Positions 1-8,181 are shown, numbered from the stretch's first letter. The stretch: DNA of 52,560 bases from Lachnospiraceae bacterium (GCA_017473905.1 JAFUJA010000020.1:1-52560); one strand, 5' to 3'. The notes: generated by a model not told the origin, from the letters alone. Numbers and translations are program-made.

Positions 1-245
1 AACTTCTTCTGCTACGGGCTCTTCCGCAACTTCTTCAATTACAGGCTCCTCAACAGTTTCTTCTGCCACGGGTTCTTCCGCAACTTCTTCGATTGCAGGC
101 TCCTCGACAGTTTCTTCCGCTACAGGCTCTTCAACAGTTTCTTCCGCTACCGGTTCTTCCGCAACTTCTTCAATTACAGGCTCCTCAGCAGCCTCTTCAA
201 CTACAGGCTCCTCAGCAGTTTCTTCTGCCACGGGTTCTTCTTCCG
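1..245 (-). repeat. 27-bp tandem coding repeats (EEPVAEETV-type units)
   Basis: On the minus strand this stretch encodes successive 9-residue units of the form EEPV-A/I-EE-V/T-A/V, with no spacers. It is part of the oxidoreductase tail and runs off the window edge, so copy number is unknown. Neighbouring regions carry a 15-bp repeat (SEEVA, about 832-912) and a 36-bp repeat (SPVPPxR, about 1576-1755) in the same reading frame. Such arrays can change length by slippage or recombination. Confidence 0.85.
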
Positions 246-3200
246 GAATATCTCCTCTCTGCTGCATCGCACTCATCATCTCTTCAATCGGCGACCTTGC
301 AAAGTTCACAGGTTCTTTATACTCGGCTGCAACTTCATCAACAGTAATACTTTCCGGTGTAGCTTCTACTTCTCCTGCAGTATTCAACACACGCTCCGAC
401 TGTCTTACTGCTGACATTTTATCCGTAAACAGCGGTGTTGATTCAACCGGTGCATTCTTAGCAATTTCCTCTGCTGTCATAACAGAAGGAGATGCAGATA
501 TATTACCGTCTCCACCCACTTCTTCAGCAGTCGGAATCGGGCTCGAACTCTTCTCTTTTTTAACGATAAGAGTCTGTGTCACCTCATTAGCAGGTTTAAT
601 ACCTCTTAAAAGAGGATGTATTTCTTTCTCTTCCTCTTGTTTCACAGGTTCTTCTGTTTTCACAGGTTGAGAAACAGGATAACGTCTTAATAACCGTCTG
701 GGAGAAGCAGGCACTTCCTGAACAGCAGGTTTAACGGTCGGGAATTCAACAACCTTACCTACAGCTTCATCTTTTAAAGGTATGGATTCTGCTCCGACAA
801 CAAGTTCTTCCGCAAGTTCCTCCGTCACAACTTCCTCACTTGCAACTTCTTCACTTGCAACTTCCTCACTTGCAACTTCTTCACTTACAACTTCTTCACT
901 TGCAACTTCTTCAGTTACATCCTCTTCAATTACAGATTCTTCTGCAAGGTCTTCTGCAATCTCTTCTGTTATAGTTACTTCCACAGTCTCTGCATTTTTA
1001 TCTGCTCCCGGAATTTCTTCCTCCGGGAAACAGGAAACCACGGAAAACATTGTAGAAGAAGCTCCAAGGCTTTCGTATTGCTCTTCTTCATTACTCATCT
1101 GTGCCACAGGATGCAAATCAAGAACGGATACACGATTCTGAATTTCATCATTGTTATGAATCCGGGTATACTGTTCTTCAAATTCACATTCCGGTATATG
1201 TGTTGTAGGCCGGAACCGATATGATTTTGAGGGTTCTGCGGGCACTTCTTCCGTTGTTTTTATACTTTCTTCCGTATCTTTTTCTACTACAGGAAGCTCT
1301 ACAGAAGGCTCTACAGAAGGCTCAACATAAGCTTCAGAAGAAACTTCGTTGGGCTCTTCCTTATTTTCGGTATCCTTTATTGCAACCTCATCTGCAGTCT
1401 CAACAGGAACTGTGGAGCCGGTTTCTTCTTTTACTTCCGCAGGCTCTGCCGAAACCATAGAAACCGTTTCTTCTTTCTTTTCTACGGGCTCTACTGAAAC
1501 CATGGAAATCGTTTCTTCCTTTACCTCAACAGGCTCTGCCTTCACTTCTGCCACAGGTATATCCTGTACAGGAACAGAAGGAGCAGGAGGTACAGGTGAT
1601 GCATTCCGCACAGACCGTACGGGAGGCACGGGTGACGCAGTCTGCATGGGGCGTGCAGGAGGCACGGGTGATGAAGTCTGCATGGGTCGCGCCGGAGGTA
1701 CAGGCGATGCACTCTGCATGGAGCGTACGGGAGGTACAGGTGATGAAGTCTGTCTTACCTCCTCCTCTTTTGCAACCTCTTCCGGCTTTTTCTCATCCTG
1801 AATTTCCTGTTCATTGCGAACATTCCAAAGATTTGTTTTATCGGTCACATGATTAATAATATTATGTACTGCTTCAAATGCAGTCATTATGGAATGTCCC
1901 ATGTTGTTATATTTGTGCTGACCATTTCTGCCGACACAATATAAATTTTTAAATTGGTTTACATAATCTACAACATCTCCAATTTTTTCGTAAGAACCGA
2001 AATACGCGGGACATGCATTTTTAGACCGTTCTTTATGACCCTCTAAAATAGGTGTACTGGCTGAAATAATGCGTAACTGGACAAGTTCCTTCACAGCAAG
2101 GTTAATCCATTCATCCTCGCTCATTTCCCAGAATCTGTCACCTTCATTACAGAAATATTCCGCACCGATCCACACACTCTTATCAGGTTTTTCCAGCATA
2201 TAGGGTGACCAGTTATTATAAATCTGTAATTTACTCATTTTAATATCTGCATCCTGAATACAAATCCATGTATCCGGTGTCAGTTCGCCCAAGGATTTCG
2301 AATGAGGGGGTTTTTTAATATTCAGTGAAGGAACCTGAATTCCAACATACACAAGTTCACGATAAGGAAGCTTTTCCGCAATCCCTTTTATGTTCTCAGG
2401 AACATTATTCATACCGCAAACCATATCTTTCATAGGCATGGTTGAAATAAATTCATCGCCATAAACCTCAATGGACTCTCCGTCAATGACACCAACCAGA
2501 GAAGTGACACGGCTTCCTTCCGTATTCACTTTTACTACTTTGCAGTTTTTGTGAATCTTGCCGCCCATTTCTTCAATTTTGGCAGCTACACATTCCCACA
2601 TCTGGCCGGAACCATACTTGGGATAATAATAAGGATTCTCATATCCGGAAGTCTTCTTACCGTTCTTTTTGGATGAATCTTTATCCTCAGAGGTTACAGT
2701 AAGTCCTTTTAATTTCTGTGCCCCCCAGGAACCATCGATTTCATTGGGATGTCTGCCCCATAATTTCTGTGTGTAATTTTCGAAAAACATACTGTATATC
2801 TGTTTTCCGTATTTATTGATATAAAAATTCTCCAACGAATTTTCTTTTCTTCGTGCAACTGAACTGCCCACAAAACTGATACCGGCTTTCAAAGTAGAAC
2901 CGATACCCATATTACGCAAAGTACTCATATTCATGGTAATGGGATAATCATAATACTTCCCATCCCTGTAAACCTGTGCTACCCTGTCACGCACAAGAAG
3001 AACATCGTTTTTATATGCGGGATCGGGACCGCCCTCTTTTGTGGGCACAAAACGCATACATCTGGCATCATCAAATGCAGGTTCTCCCTGGAGGGGCATA
3101 ATTTCTTCCCACCAGTCCATAACCCTTTTTTCCTTGGAAAAATAATGGTGTCCGCCCAAATCCATATAAAAATTCTTATACTTAACGGTTCTTGCCAAAC

Positions 3201-3318
3201 CACCGATTTCATTTGTTGCTTCAAGTATTGTAACGTTATAATCCTTACTCTGTTTCAGCAATTCGTATCCGGCTGCCAGACCCGCGGGCCCTGCACCGAT
3301 AATTATTACATTTTTCAT
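1..3318 (-). CDS. FAD-dependent oxidoreductase (UDP-galactopyranose mutase/protoporphyrinogen oxidase-like) with long acidic repeat tail, 3' truncated by window
   Basis: The frame is open from an ATG at 3318 to the window edge (1106 codons, no stop), so the C-terminus is missing. The ATG follows AAAGGAG at 7 nt. Residues 1-13 carry the FAD-binding Rossmann motif IIIGAGPAG, followed by an E-x(n)-GGLARTV segment typical of flavin amine oxidase and mutase-like enzymes; the enzyme-like part ends near residue 500. The substrate cannot be read from the sequence; a sugar-nucleotide mutase or a desaturase-like oxidoreductase are both possible. From about residue 510 the protein is low-complexity, rich in Glu, Val and Pro, and holds three repeat types: 12-residue SPVPPxR units, 5-residue SEEVA units and 9-residue EEPVAEETV-like units. 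No membrane segment or signal peptide is seen. It lies 33 nt behind the DUF1836 gene and is probably co-transcribed with it. The oxidoreductase class is fairly sure; the function is not. Confidence 0.75.
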   Translation of the reverse strand, partial: MKNVIIIGAGPAGLAAGYELLKQSKDYNVTILEATNEIGGLARTVKYKNFYMDLGGHHYFSKEKRVMDWWEEIMPLQGEPAFDDARCMRFVPTKEGGPDPAYKNDVLLVRDRVAQVYRDGKYYDYPITMNMSTLRNMGIGSTLKAGISFVGSSVARRKENSLENFYINKYGKQIYSMFFENYTQKLWGRHPNEIDGSWGAQKLKGLTVTSEDKDSSKKNGKKTSGYENPYYYPKYGSGQMWECVAAKIEEMGGKIHKNCKVVKVNTEGSRVTSLVGVIDGESIEVYGDEFISTMPMKDMVCGMNNVPENIKGIAEKLPYRELVYVGIQVPSLNIKKPPHSKSLGELTPDTWICIQDADIKMSKLQIYNNWSPYMLEKPDKSVWIGAEYFCNEGDRFWEMSEDEWINLAVKELVQLRIISASTPILEGHKERSKNACPAYFGSYEKIGDVVDYVNQFKNLYCVGRNGQHKYNNMGHSIMTAFEAVHNIINHVTDKTNLWNVRNEQEIQDEKKPEEVAKEEEVRQTSSPVPPVRSMQSASPVPPARPMQTSSPVPPARPMQTASPVPPVRSVRNASPVPPAPSVPVQDIPVAEVKAEPVEVKEETISMVSVEPVEKKEETVSMVSAEPAEVKEETGSTVPVETADEVAIKDTENKEEPNEVSSEAYVEPSVEPSVELPVVEKDTEESIKTTEEVPAEPSKSYRFRPTTHIPECEFEEQYTRIHNNDEIQNRVSVLDLHPVAQMSNEEEQYESLGASSTMFSVVSCFPEEEIPGADKNAETVEVTITEEIAEDLAEESVIEEDVTEEVASEEVVSEEVASEEVASEEVASEEVVTEELAEELVVGAESIPLKDEAVGKVVEFPTVKPAVQEVPASPRRLLRRYPVSQPVKTEEPVKQEEEKEIHPLLRGIKPANEVTQTLIVKKEKSSSPIPTAEEVGGDGNISASPSVMTAEEIAKNAPVESTPLFTDKMSAVRQSERVLNTAGEVEATPESITVDEVAAEYKEPVNFARSPIEEMMSAMQQRGDIPEEEPVAEETAEEPVVEEAAEEPVIEEVAEEPVAEETVEEPVAEETVEEPAIEEVAEEPVAEETVEEPVIEEVAEEPVAEEV
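1576..1755 (-). repeat. 36-bp tandem coding repeat (SPVPPxRxMQ units)
   Basis: About five units of 12 residues each (A/S-S-P-V-P-P-A/V-R-S/P-M/V-Q/R-T/S/N) lie in frame inside the tail of the FAD oxidoreductase, just after the enzyme-like domain. Copies differ by a few codon changes, so the array is not a very recent duplication. The Pro-rich character suggests an extended linker or a binding surface. Confidence 0.85.
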
Positions 3319-3351
3319 CCCAATACTCCTTTCTTTTACACAAACCCCTAT

Positions 3352-4065
3352 TTATATTTTCCCTTCTTTTTCTTTCTCTTTTTCTTTGCTTTTTTCCTTA
3401 TCTTTAACCTTTTCTTTATCCTTCCGCTTTGCCTCTTCTTTTTTAGCCTCCTGTTGCTGTCTGAGATTATCTCCGACCTCATCCAAAAGACGTTCTATCA
3501 GCATTTTTTTAACGAAAATATCATAACTAAGGAAACAGATATAAGAAAATAATCTTAAGTATTCCGCCTCTTCTTCAGGTAAATTTTCATCCTGAAAAGT
3601 TTTCCCGGAGGCCTGATACTTGTCTTTCAAATCCTGTTCCAGCAAATCAAGCCGGTCTTCTCCGGCACGAAAGACCTCCTCATAAATTGAAACCATATTT
3701 AACGCATCATCATTTCCGAAATAATTCTCTGTAATTGGCTCCAATAAGGTTCTTACATCGTTAATGGTAAGGAAATTCTTAAAATAATAAACAAAAATAA
3801 GAACCATCATATGTTCCCTGTTATATTTCTTTTTATAAGGAGCAGGCAGCAAATCATTCTTCGCATAATTGTTAATCATGGTTTTGGTCAGAATCTTTTC
3901 TTCTGTCTCACCTTTACGGACGGTATAACGTAATTTCTCGTCCATAAAAGTGGTAACCTGATCCATATATAAATCAATATTGGGAAAATCTCCGGTTCTG
4001 ATTTTCATAATATCCCGCATTTTATCCAGGATTTCGTCTAATATTTCTTCTGTATTAATATTCAT
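3352..4065 (-). CDS. DUF1836 family protein, putative HTH-type regulator
   Basis: The 237-residue protein matches the DUF1836 family of Firmicutes: an N-terminal helical region with the pattern KTMINNYAKNDLLPAP near residue 65, resembling a MerR-like helix-turn-helix, then an all-helical middle. The last 40 residues are an extreme Lys/Glu tail that is probably unstructured. The ATG at 4065 has AAGGGG 8 nt upstream. The gene is first in a likely two-gene operon with the FAD oxidoreductase. Its promoter (-35 TTTACA, 17 bp, -10 TATAAT) holds a perfect TAGTAT-GGG-ATACTA dyad, which fits control by a small dimeric regulator, possibly itself. The family's function is not established; DNA binding is an inference. 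Confidence 0.75.
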   Translation of the reverse strand: MNINTEEILDEILDKMRDIMKIRTGDFPNIDLYMDQVTTFMDEKLRYTVRKGETEEKILTKTMINNYAKNDLLPAPYKKKYNREHMMVLIFVYYFKNFLTINDVRTLLEPITENYFGNDDALNMVSIYEEVFRAGEDRLDLLEQDLKDKYQASGKTFQDENLPEEEAEYLRLFSYICFLSYDIFVKKMLIERLLDEVGDNLRQQQEAKKEEAKRKDKEKVKDKEKSKEKEKEKEGKI

Positions 4066-4104
4066 TCCGTTTACCCCTTTTGTATCTTAACGATACGCCC
4101 TTTT

Positions 4105-4133
4105 ATTATATAGTATCCCATACTACTTGTAAA
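4105..4133 (-). promoter_or_regulatory. Promoter with internal dyad for the DUF1836-oxidoreductase operon
   Basis: On the minus strand the -35 is TTTACA (4133-4128) and the -10 is TATAAT (4110-4105), with a 17-bp spacer. The spacer contains the perfect inverted repeat TAGTAT-GGG-ATACTA (4125-4111). A protein bound there would sit between the two boxes. The transcript start would be near 4098, leaving a leader of about 33 nt with a small GTATC/GATAC hairpin. Confidence 0.75.
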
Positions 4134-4213
4134 GCCAAAATAGACGAAAAACAAACCTTTTGGCCGACTTTTTTATACATTTTGACGAAGTTGTTTTTCA
4201 AAAAAATCCCTTC

Positions 4214-4242
4214 TTTACCAAAACACTTTAGTGTGGTAAAAT
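4214..4242 (+). promoter_or_regulatory. Promoter with overlapping dyad for the TrpR-like gene
   Basis: The -35 is TTTACC (4214-4219) and the -10 is TAAAAT (4237-4242), with a 17-bp spacer. An outer inverted repeat TTTACCA/TGGTAAA (4214-4220 and 4234-4240) overlaps both boxes, and an inner ACACT-TT-AGTGT lies between them. This is the layout of a repressor operator. Autoregulation by the downstream TrpR-like protein is inferred. Confidence 0.65.
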
Positions 4243-4302
4243 TATTAAATCTTAAAGCGTTAAAATTTTACAGTATAACAATTCTTTCGGAGGACAGAAC
4301 TC

Positions 4303-4608
4303 ATGAATAAAAAATTAAAAAACGATGCAGTAGACCAGCTGTTTGATGCCATTCTCTGCCTTGAAAAAAAAGAGGAATGCTATAATTTCTTTGAAGACTT
4401 GTGTACCATCAATGAATTACTGTCTCTTTCCCAGAGACTTGATGTTGCCATCATGCTCCGTCAAAAGAAGACATATATGGAAATAGCGGAGAAAACCGGA
4501 GCTTCCACCGCTACTATCAGTCGTGTAAACCGTTCTTTAAACTACGGTTGCGACGGCTATGATTTGATTTTTGAACGCATGGGCGTAGACTCGGAAGCCC
4601 AGGTCTAA
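4303..4608 (+). CDS. YerC/YecD-type TrpR-related DNA-binding protein
   Basis: The 101-residue protein has the hallmark TrpR-superfamily core: a helical N-terminus ending in LLSLSQRLDVAIMLRQKKTY, then a helix-turn-helix (AEKTGASTATISRVNRSL, about residues 66-83). It matches the YerC/YecD group of Firmicutes, relatives of the E. coli Trp repressor whose ligand is not known. The ATG at 4303 is preceded by CGGAGGA. The gene faces the end of the aromatic amino acid operon, and its TAA overlaps by two bases the TAG of the convergent LytM-like gene, with no terminator between. A 27-bp dyad overlaps its promoter, so it may control itself. A link to aromatic amino acids is suggested only by location and family. 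Confidence 0.85.
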   Translation: MNKKLKNDAVDQLFDAILCLEKKEECYNFFEDLCTINELLSLSQRLDVAIMLRQKKTYMEIAEKTGASTATISRVNRSLNYGCDGYDLIFERMGVDSEAQV

Positions 4609-5261
4609 CCATTGATTTGAAGTAGTGTCATAGGGTCTACAAATACCCCGTCCAAAGTAATTTGGAATGCACACTTACTGTTATTGGAAGTGATTTCATA
4701 AATGAGAGTCCCGGGGATTACCTCTGCGGACTCTTTTACTTTCGGACTTCCTTTTCCGAAATAAATGGATTTGTAACCGTTCCCATGATCAATTACTACT
4801 TTATATCCATATTTGGAATCAGTAAAAACACCTTCCACAACACCTGCTCCGGCTGCAACCATCTGGGTATTTTTATCCAGCTGAAAAACAATAACCGGCT
4901 CTTCCTGATTGGCATCGTTCCCGGGTTCTTCTTCAATAACGGCTTTTCCCACAACAGGTAAGGTTGTGGGCATTTTTTTAGCCTCATCAGCTTCATTTTT
5001 TACAATATTGGATGCAACCTGTGAGCTGAGAAGGGCAAGTGTTTCTTCATACTGCCCCCGCTCTCTCTCCATTTGCTTCTGCATCACAAGATTGTCCTGC
5101 TGTGAAAGAGCAAGTTCTGCCTTAGCATTTTGAAGTTTTCCGTTTACAATCAATAATCCCACCAGAAATCCAAGAGCTAAAATCCCAAAGATCCCCGAAA
5201 GAATCATCCAGAAGGAACTTTTTAGTTCCGGCATTTTCATTTTTACTGACCCGTCAGACAT
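4605..5261 (-). CDS. Membrane protein with coiled coil and degenerate LytM (M23-like) domain
   Basis: The 218-residue protein has a cytoplasmic start, one membrane segment at about residues 17-40 (FWMILSGIFGILALGFLVGL), a Glu/Gln-rich coiled coil at about 42-90, a linker, and a C-terminal domain (about 125-217) resembling the M23/LytM fold (AAGAGVVEGVF, then VVIDHGNGYKSIYFG). The metal-binding H-x-H of active M23 peptidases is missing: the usual histidine region reads KSIYFG. A catalytically dead scaffold, as in SpoIIQ- or EnvC-like regulators, is plausible. The ATG lies 1 nt after the aroQ stop and uses an AGGGGG site inside the aroQ 3' end, so translation is coupled. Why an envelope protein ends an aromatic operon is unclear. 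Confidence 0.65.
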   Translation of the reverse strand: MSDGSVKMKMPELKSSFWMILSGIFGILALGFLVGLLIVNGKLQNAKAELALSQQDNLVMQKQMERERGQYEETLALLSSQVASNIVKNEADEAKKMPTTLPVVGKAVIEEEPGNDANQEEPVIVFQLDKNTQMVAAGAGVVEGVFTDSKYGYKVVIDHGNGYKSIYFGKGSPKVKESAEVIPGTLIYEITSNNSKCAFQITLDGVFVDPMTLLQING

Positions 5262-5262
5262 T

Positions 5263-5712
5263 TTATACCCCCTGCTTTGTTTCGGTACTGTGTTTTTTTA
5301 ATGCCTGAATTGCCATAAGATATCCGTCAAATCCGTATCCGTAAAAAGTAGCAATGCAAGCTTGTCTTACATAAGATATTTTACGGAATTCTTCACGGCT
5401 GTCAACATCTGAAAGATGAACTTCCACCGTAGGAATGGACACTGCTTTTACCGCATCCAAAATTGCCACACTGGTATGCGTATATGCCGCAGGATTTATT
5501 ACAATGCCGTCATATACATCATATGCTTCCTGAATGGCATCTACAATTGCCCCTTCATGGTTAGACTGGAAACAATCCACATCCACACCTTCCTTTTCAC
5601 CACACTCTTTGCAAAAAGACACAAGGGCATTATAATCTCTGTTTCCGTAAATATGCTTTTCACGGATTCCCAGCATATTTAAATTCGGTCCGTTGATTAC
5701 GAGAATTTTCAT
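5263..5712 (-). CDS. aroQ: 3-dehydroquinate dehydratase, type II
   Basis: AroQ removes water from 3-dehydroquinate to give 3-dehydroshikimate in the shikimate pathway. The 149-residue product has the family length and motifs: NGPNLNMLGIRE with the catalytic Tyr region (IYGNRDY), the NHEGAIVD segment, NPAAYTHTSVAI, and VHLSDVDSREEFR (substrate and partner-subunit loops). I chose ATG 5712 because TAAAAAGGAG sits 8 nt before it; a GTG nine bases further upstream overlaps the Shine-Dalgarno itself. It lies next to last in the aro operon, 15 nt after aroEK, with the LytM-like gene coupled directly behind. Confidence 0.95.
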   Translation of the reverse strand: MKILVINGPNLNMLGIREKHIYGNRDYNALVSFCKECGEKEGVDVDCFQSNHEGAIVDAIQEAYDVYDGIVINPAAYTHTSVAILDAVKAVSIPTVEVHLSDVDSREEFRKISYVRQACIATFYGYGFDGYLMAIQALKKHSTETKQGV

Positions 5713-5727
5713 AGGTTTCACTCCTTT

Positions 5728-6993
5728 TTAAAAGAATCTCTGAATTTCTTCCACCGCACGATAAGGATTTCCTTCGGATACCTTAATCCGTAAGTCTGCC
5801 ATAGACTCATAGATAGGCTTTCTCACCTCATACAGGCGTTTCAAAGCCTCGTCTGAGGCTGATAACGGTCTTCCGCTTCTCTCTAAAAGCTCCATATCCC
5901 GTTGCAAAAATACAATGATACCGTTCTGGTGCATCGCCTGACGGTTTTCTTTCCGTAAAATGCTTCCGCCGCCGGTTGCAATTACAACACCGGTTTTTTT
6001 ACATACTTCTGCTACAACTTCTGCTTCTTTTATTCGAAAAGCTTCTTCTCCGTAGGTTGTGATATAATCACCTGCTTTCATTTCATGGATACGTAAAAAT
6101 TCCTCATCCGTATCAATAAATGCAAAGCCAAGCCGTTTCGCCAATTCACTGCCCACAGTAGACTTTCCGCATCCCGGCATACCCACCAGACAAATATTAC
6201 TTACACTTTTACGAAGAATCTCAATTGTTTTTTCCATGTCGGAAATATCATTATCATCCGGCTCCATATTTTTATGAAAAAACAATGCTTCCGCATACCA
6301 TGCCTGGGCAACAAGCATGGGAAGTCCGTCCGTATATTTCAGACCCTTTTCTTCTGCCTGTAAAAGAAGTGCCGTACGCATGGGATTGTATACAACATCC
6401 ACAACAGACTCTGCTTTCGGAAAATCATTCAGGGAAACGGGTGAAGCACCGTTATTCGGATACATTCCCACAGGAGTGGTGTTAACAATAATTTCTACAT
6501 CTTTGAACTCATCCTTATCCTGATAAGAAATCACACGGCACCCGGGGAACCCAAGTCTTGTTTCCTCAGGTCTTCTGCTCAGAAGAATAATCTCCCCTGC
6601 TTCTTCTTTTTGCAATGCGTATACTGCGGTTTTTGCAGTTCCTCCGTTTCCGAGAATTACCGCTTTTTTCCCTTTAAAAGAAATTCCGGCTCTTCCTGTC
6701 ATGTACAGAAATCCAAGATAATCCGTATTGTAAGCATAAAGACCATCATCTTCTTTTACAATGGTGTTTACACTGCCGATACGGCTGCATACCTCATCCA
6801 TATGACAGTAATCCATAACCGCCTGCTTGTAGGGAATGGTAACATTCAAGCCTTCAAAATCCGCTGCTTTCATAAAAGAATCCAGCTCTTCCCGGGGAAT
6901 TTCCCTCAGGCAATAGGAATCATTTCCGAAACATTGATGAATTTTAACGGAGAAGCTGTGCCCCAGCTTCTCCCCGATCAATCCGTATTCCAC
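5728..6993 (-). CDS. Bifunctional shikimate dehydrogenase/shikimate kinase (AroE-AroK fusion)
   Basis: Two consecutive pathway enzymes are fused in one 421-residue chain. Residues 1 to about 255 are AroE: GEKLGHSFSV (shikimate binding), NVTIPYK with the catalytic Lys, NTDYLGF with the catalytic Asp, and the NADP loop GNGGTAKTA. After a linker (EPDDNDISDMEKTI), the rest is shikimate kinase: Walker A GMPGCGKST, DTDEEF, ATGGGSILR and the lid RSGRPL. The product converts 3-dehydroshikimate to shikimate 3-phosphate. The start is non-ATG: GTG 6993 lies 7 nt from AAGGA and is preferred to TTG 6996, which is only 4 nt away. The gene sits between pheA and aroQ. Confidence 0.93.
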   Translation of the reverse strand: MEYGLIGEKLGHSFSVKIHQCFGNDSYCLREIPREELDSFMKAADFEGLNVTIPYKQAVMDYCHMDEVCSRIGSVNTIVKEDDGLYAYNTDYLGFLYMTGRAGISFKGKKAVILGNGGTAKTAVYALQKEEAGEIILLSRRPEETRLGFPGCRVISYQDKDEFKDVEIIVNTTPVGMYPNNGASPVSLNDFPKAESVVDVVYNPMRTALLLQAEEKGLKYTDGLPMLVAQAWYAEALFFHKNMEPDDNDISDMEKTIEILRKSVSNICLVGMPGCGKSTVGSELAKRLGFAFIDTDEEFLRIHEMKAGDYITTYGEEAFRIKEAEVVAEVCKKTGVVIATGGGSILRKENRQAMHQNGIIVFLQRDMELLERSGRPLSASDEALKRLYEVRKPIYESMADLRIKVSEGNPYRAVEEIQRFF

Positions 6994-7010
6994 CAAATTG
7001 TCCTTCTTTC

Positions 7011-8147
7011 TTAATTCTCGTTATAGCATCCCATAAATTCAAAGCTCTCCATACCGTTTTCCAACTGGGAGAACAGGTTGAATACCGCCTTATCATAAAC
7101 GGATACATCAAGATCAAAATAGAACATGAATTCAAAATCACGATTGGGAATCGGACGGCTTTCCAATTTGGTTAAGTTAATTCCCAAAGCAGTAAATTTT
7201 GCCATTAATTCGTACAAAGCACCGGGCTTATGAGGAAGTGTCAGCATAAGACTGATTTTTTTAGCGCCGGGATAAATTTCAAGTTTCTTTGAAATACATA
7301 CGAATTTGGTGTAGTTATTTTCATTATTCTGAAGATTTTCCTCAACAATGGAAAGATTGTAAAGTTCTGCACACTGGCGTGAAGAAATTGCTGCCACTCC
7401 GGGGTCATTGCTTTCAGCAACTTTTTTTGCAGCAATTGCTGTATTTTCACAGGGAATTACTTCCACATTCATACTCTTTAATAACTCGCTGCACTGTCCG
7501 ATTGCCTGTTCATGGGAATAAACAACCTTAATATCTTCCTTTTTGGTTCCGGGTTTTGCAAGAAGAAAATGATTAATTTTAATCTTAATACTGTTAACGA
7601 TATAAAAATGATGCTTATTCATCAAATCATAGTTTTCGATTACAGAACCGTGAAGGCTGTTTTCAATGGGAAGAATACCATACTGGCAAAGTCCTTTTTC
7701 CACTGCTGCAATAACGCCCTCGAAATTGTTAAAGTATAAAATGGAAGGACGGGCAAACATTTTTTCACATGCAATTGTGGAATTTGCGCCTTCAATACCC
7801 TGACATGCAACGGTTGCACTCTTAGGGAATAATTCAGGAGTTTCTTTCAATGCCTTCTCTATTTTTTCGCCGATTACAGAATGTTTTTTCATACACTCTG
7901 CCTGATGTGCTCTGGAAAGGTCAAACAGGGTTGTGTATAAAATCTTCACATATCCCGCCATTTCATCATCCAGCTCCTGTGTAAGTCTGTTTACAATTTC
8001 ACGTTCTCTGGCTGAATTTAAAATAGGCAGTCCCTGCGCCTCTTTTGCTCTTGCCACCTCTGTTGCAATGTCCAGTCTTTTCTTGAACAGTTCCACAAGC
8101 TGGTCATCAATTCCATCAATCTGAACTCTTAAATCTTTTAAATCCAT
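7011..8147 (-). CDS. pheA: Bifunctional chorismate mutase/prephenate dehydratase (P-protein)
   Basis: The 378-residue protein makes phenylpyruvate from chorismate by way of prephenate. It has an N-terminal chorismate mutase helix bundle (DLRVQIDGIDDQLVELFKKR, residues 4-23, to about 90), a prephenate dehydratase domain (about 105-285, with GIEGANS, LPIENSLHGSV and the Thr-bearing NYTKF motif), and a C-terminal ACT domain (about 297-378) whose LESRPIP matches the Phe-binding ESRP motif. Feedback inhibition by phenylalanine is therefore likely. ATG 8147 is used because GAGGAG lies 7 nt upstream; the in-frame extension to 8162 lacks a site. The gene follows aroC by 34 nt. Confidence 0.95.
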   Translation of the reverse strand: MDLKDLRVQIDGIDDQLVELFKKRLDIATEVARAKEAQGLPILNSAREREIVNRLTQELDDEMAGYVKILYTTLFDLSRAHQAECMKKHSVIGEKIEKALKETPELFPKSATVACQGIEGANSTIACEKMFARPSILYFNNFEGVIAAVEKGLCQYGILPIENSLHGSVIENYDLMNKHHFYIVNSIKIKINHFLLAKPGTKKEDIKVVYSHEQAIGQCSELLKSMNVEVIPCENTAIAAKKVAESNDPGVAAISSRQCAELYNLSIVEENLQNNENNYTKFVCISKKLEIYPGAKKISLMLTLPHKPGALYELMAKFTALGINLTKLESRPIPNRDFEFMFYFDLDVSVYDKAVFNLFSQLENGMESFEFMGCYNEN

Positions 8148-8181
8148 TTTTAGTCTCCTCATTCGATAATTTTATGTAAAC

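Noticed and set aside
782-1856. Plus-strand ORFs rich in Ser/Thr or Gly/Thr opposite the oxidoreductase tail
   Set aside because: They are antisense images of the SEEVA, EEPV and SPVPP coding repeats on the minus strand; open only because of biased composition.
6610-7014. Plus-strand ORF of 134 codons opposite aroEK
   Set aside because: Antisense to the well-conserved AroE domain; no ribosome binding site, no homology recognised.
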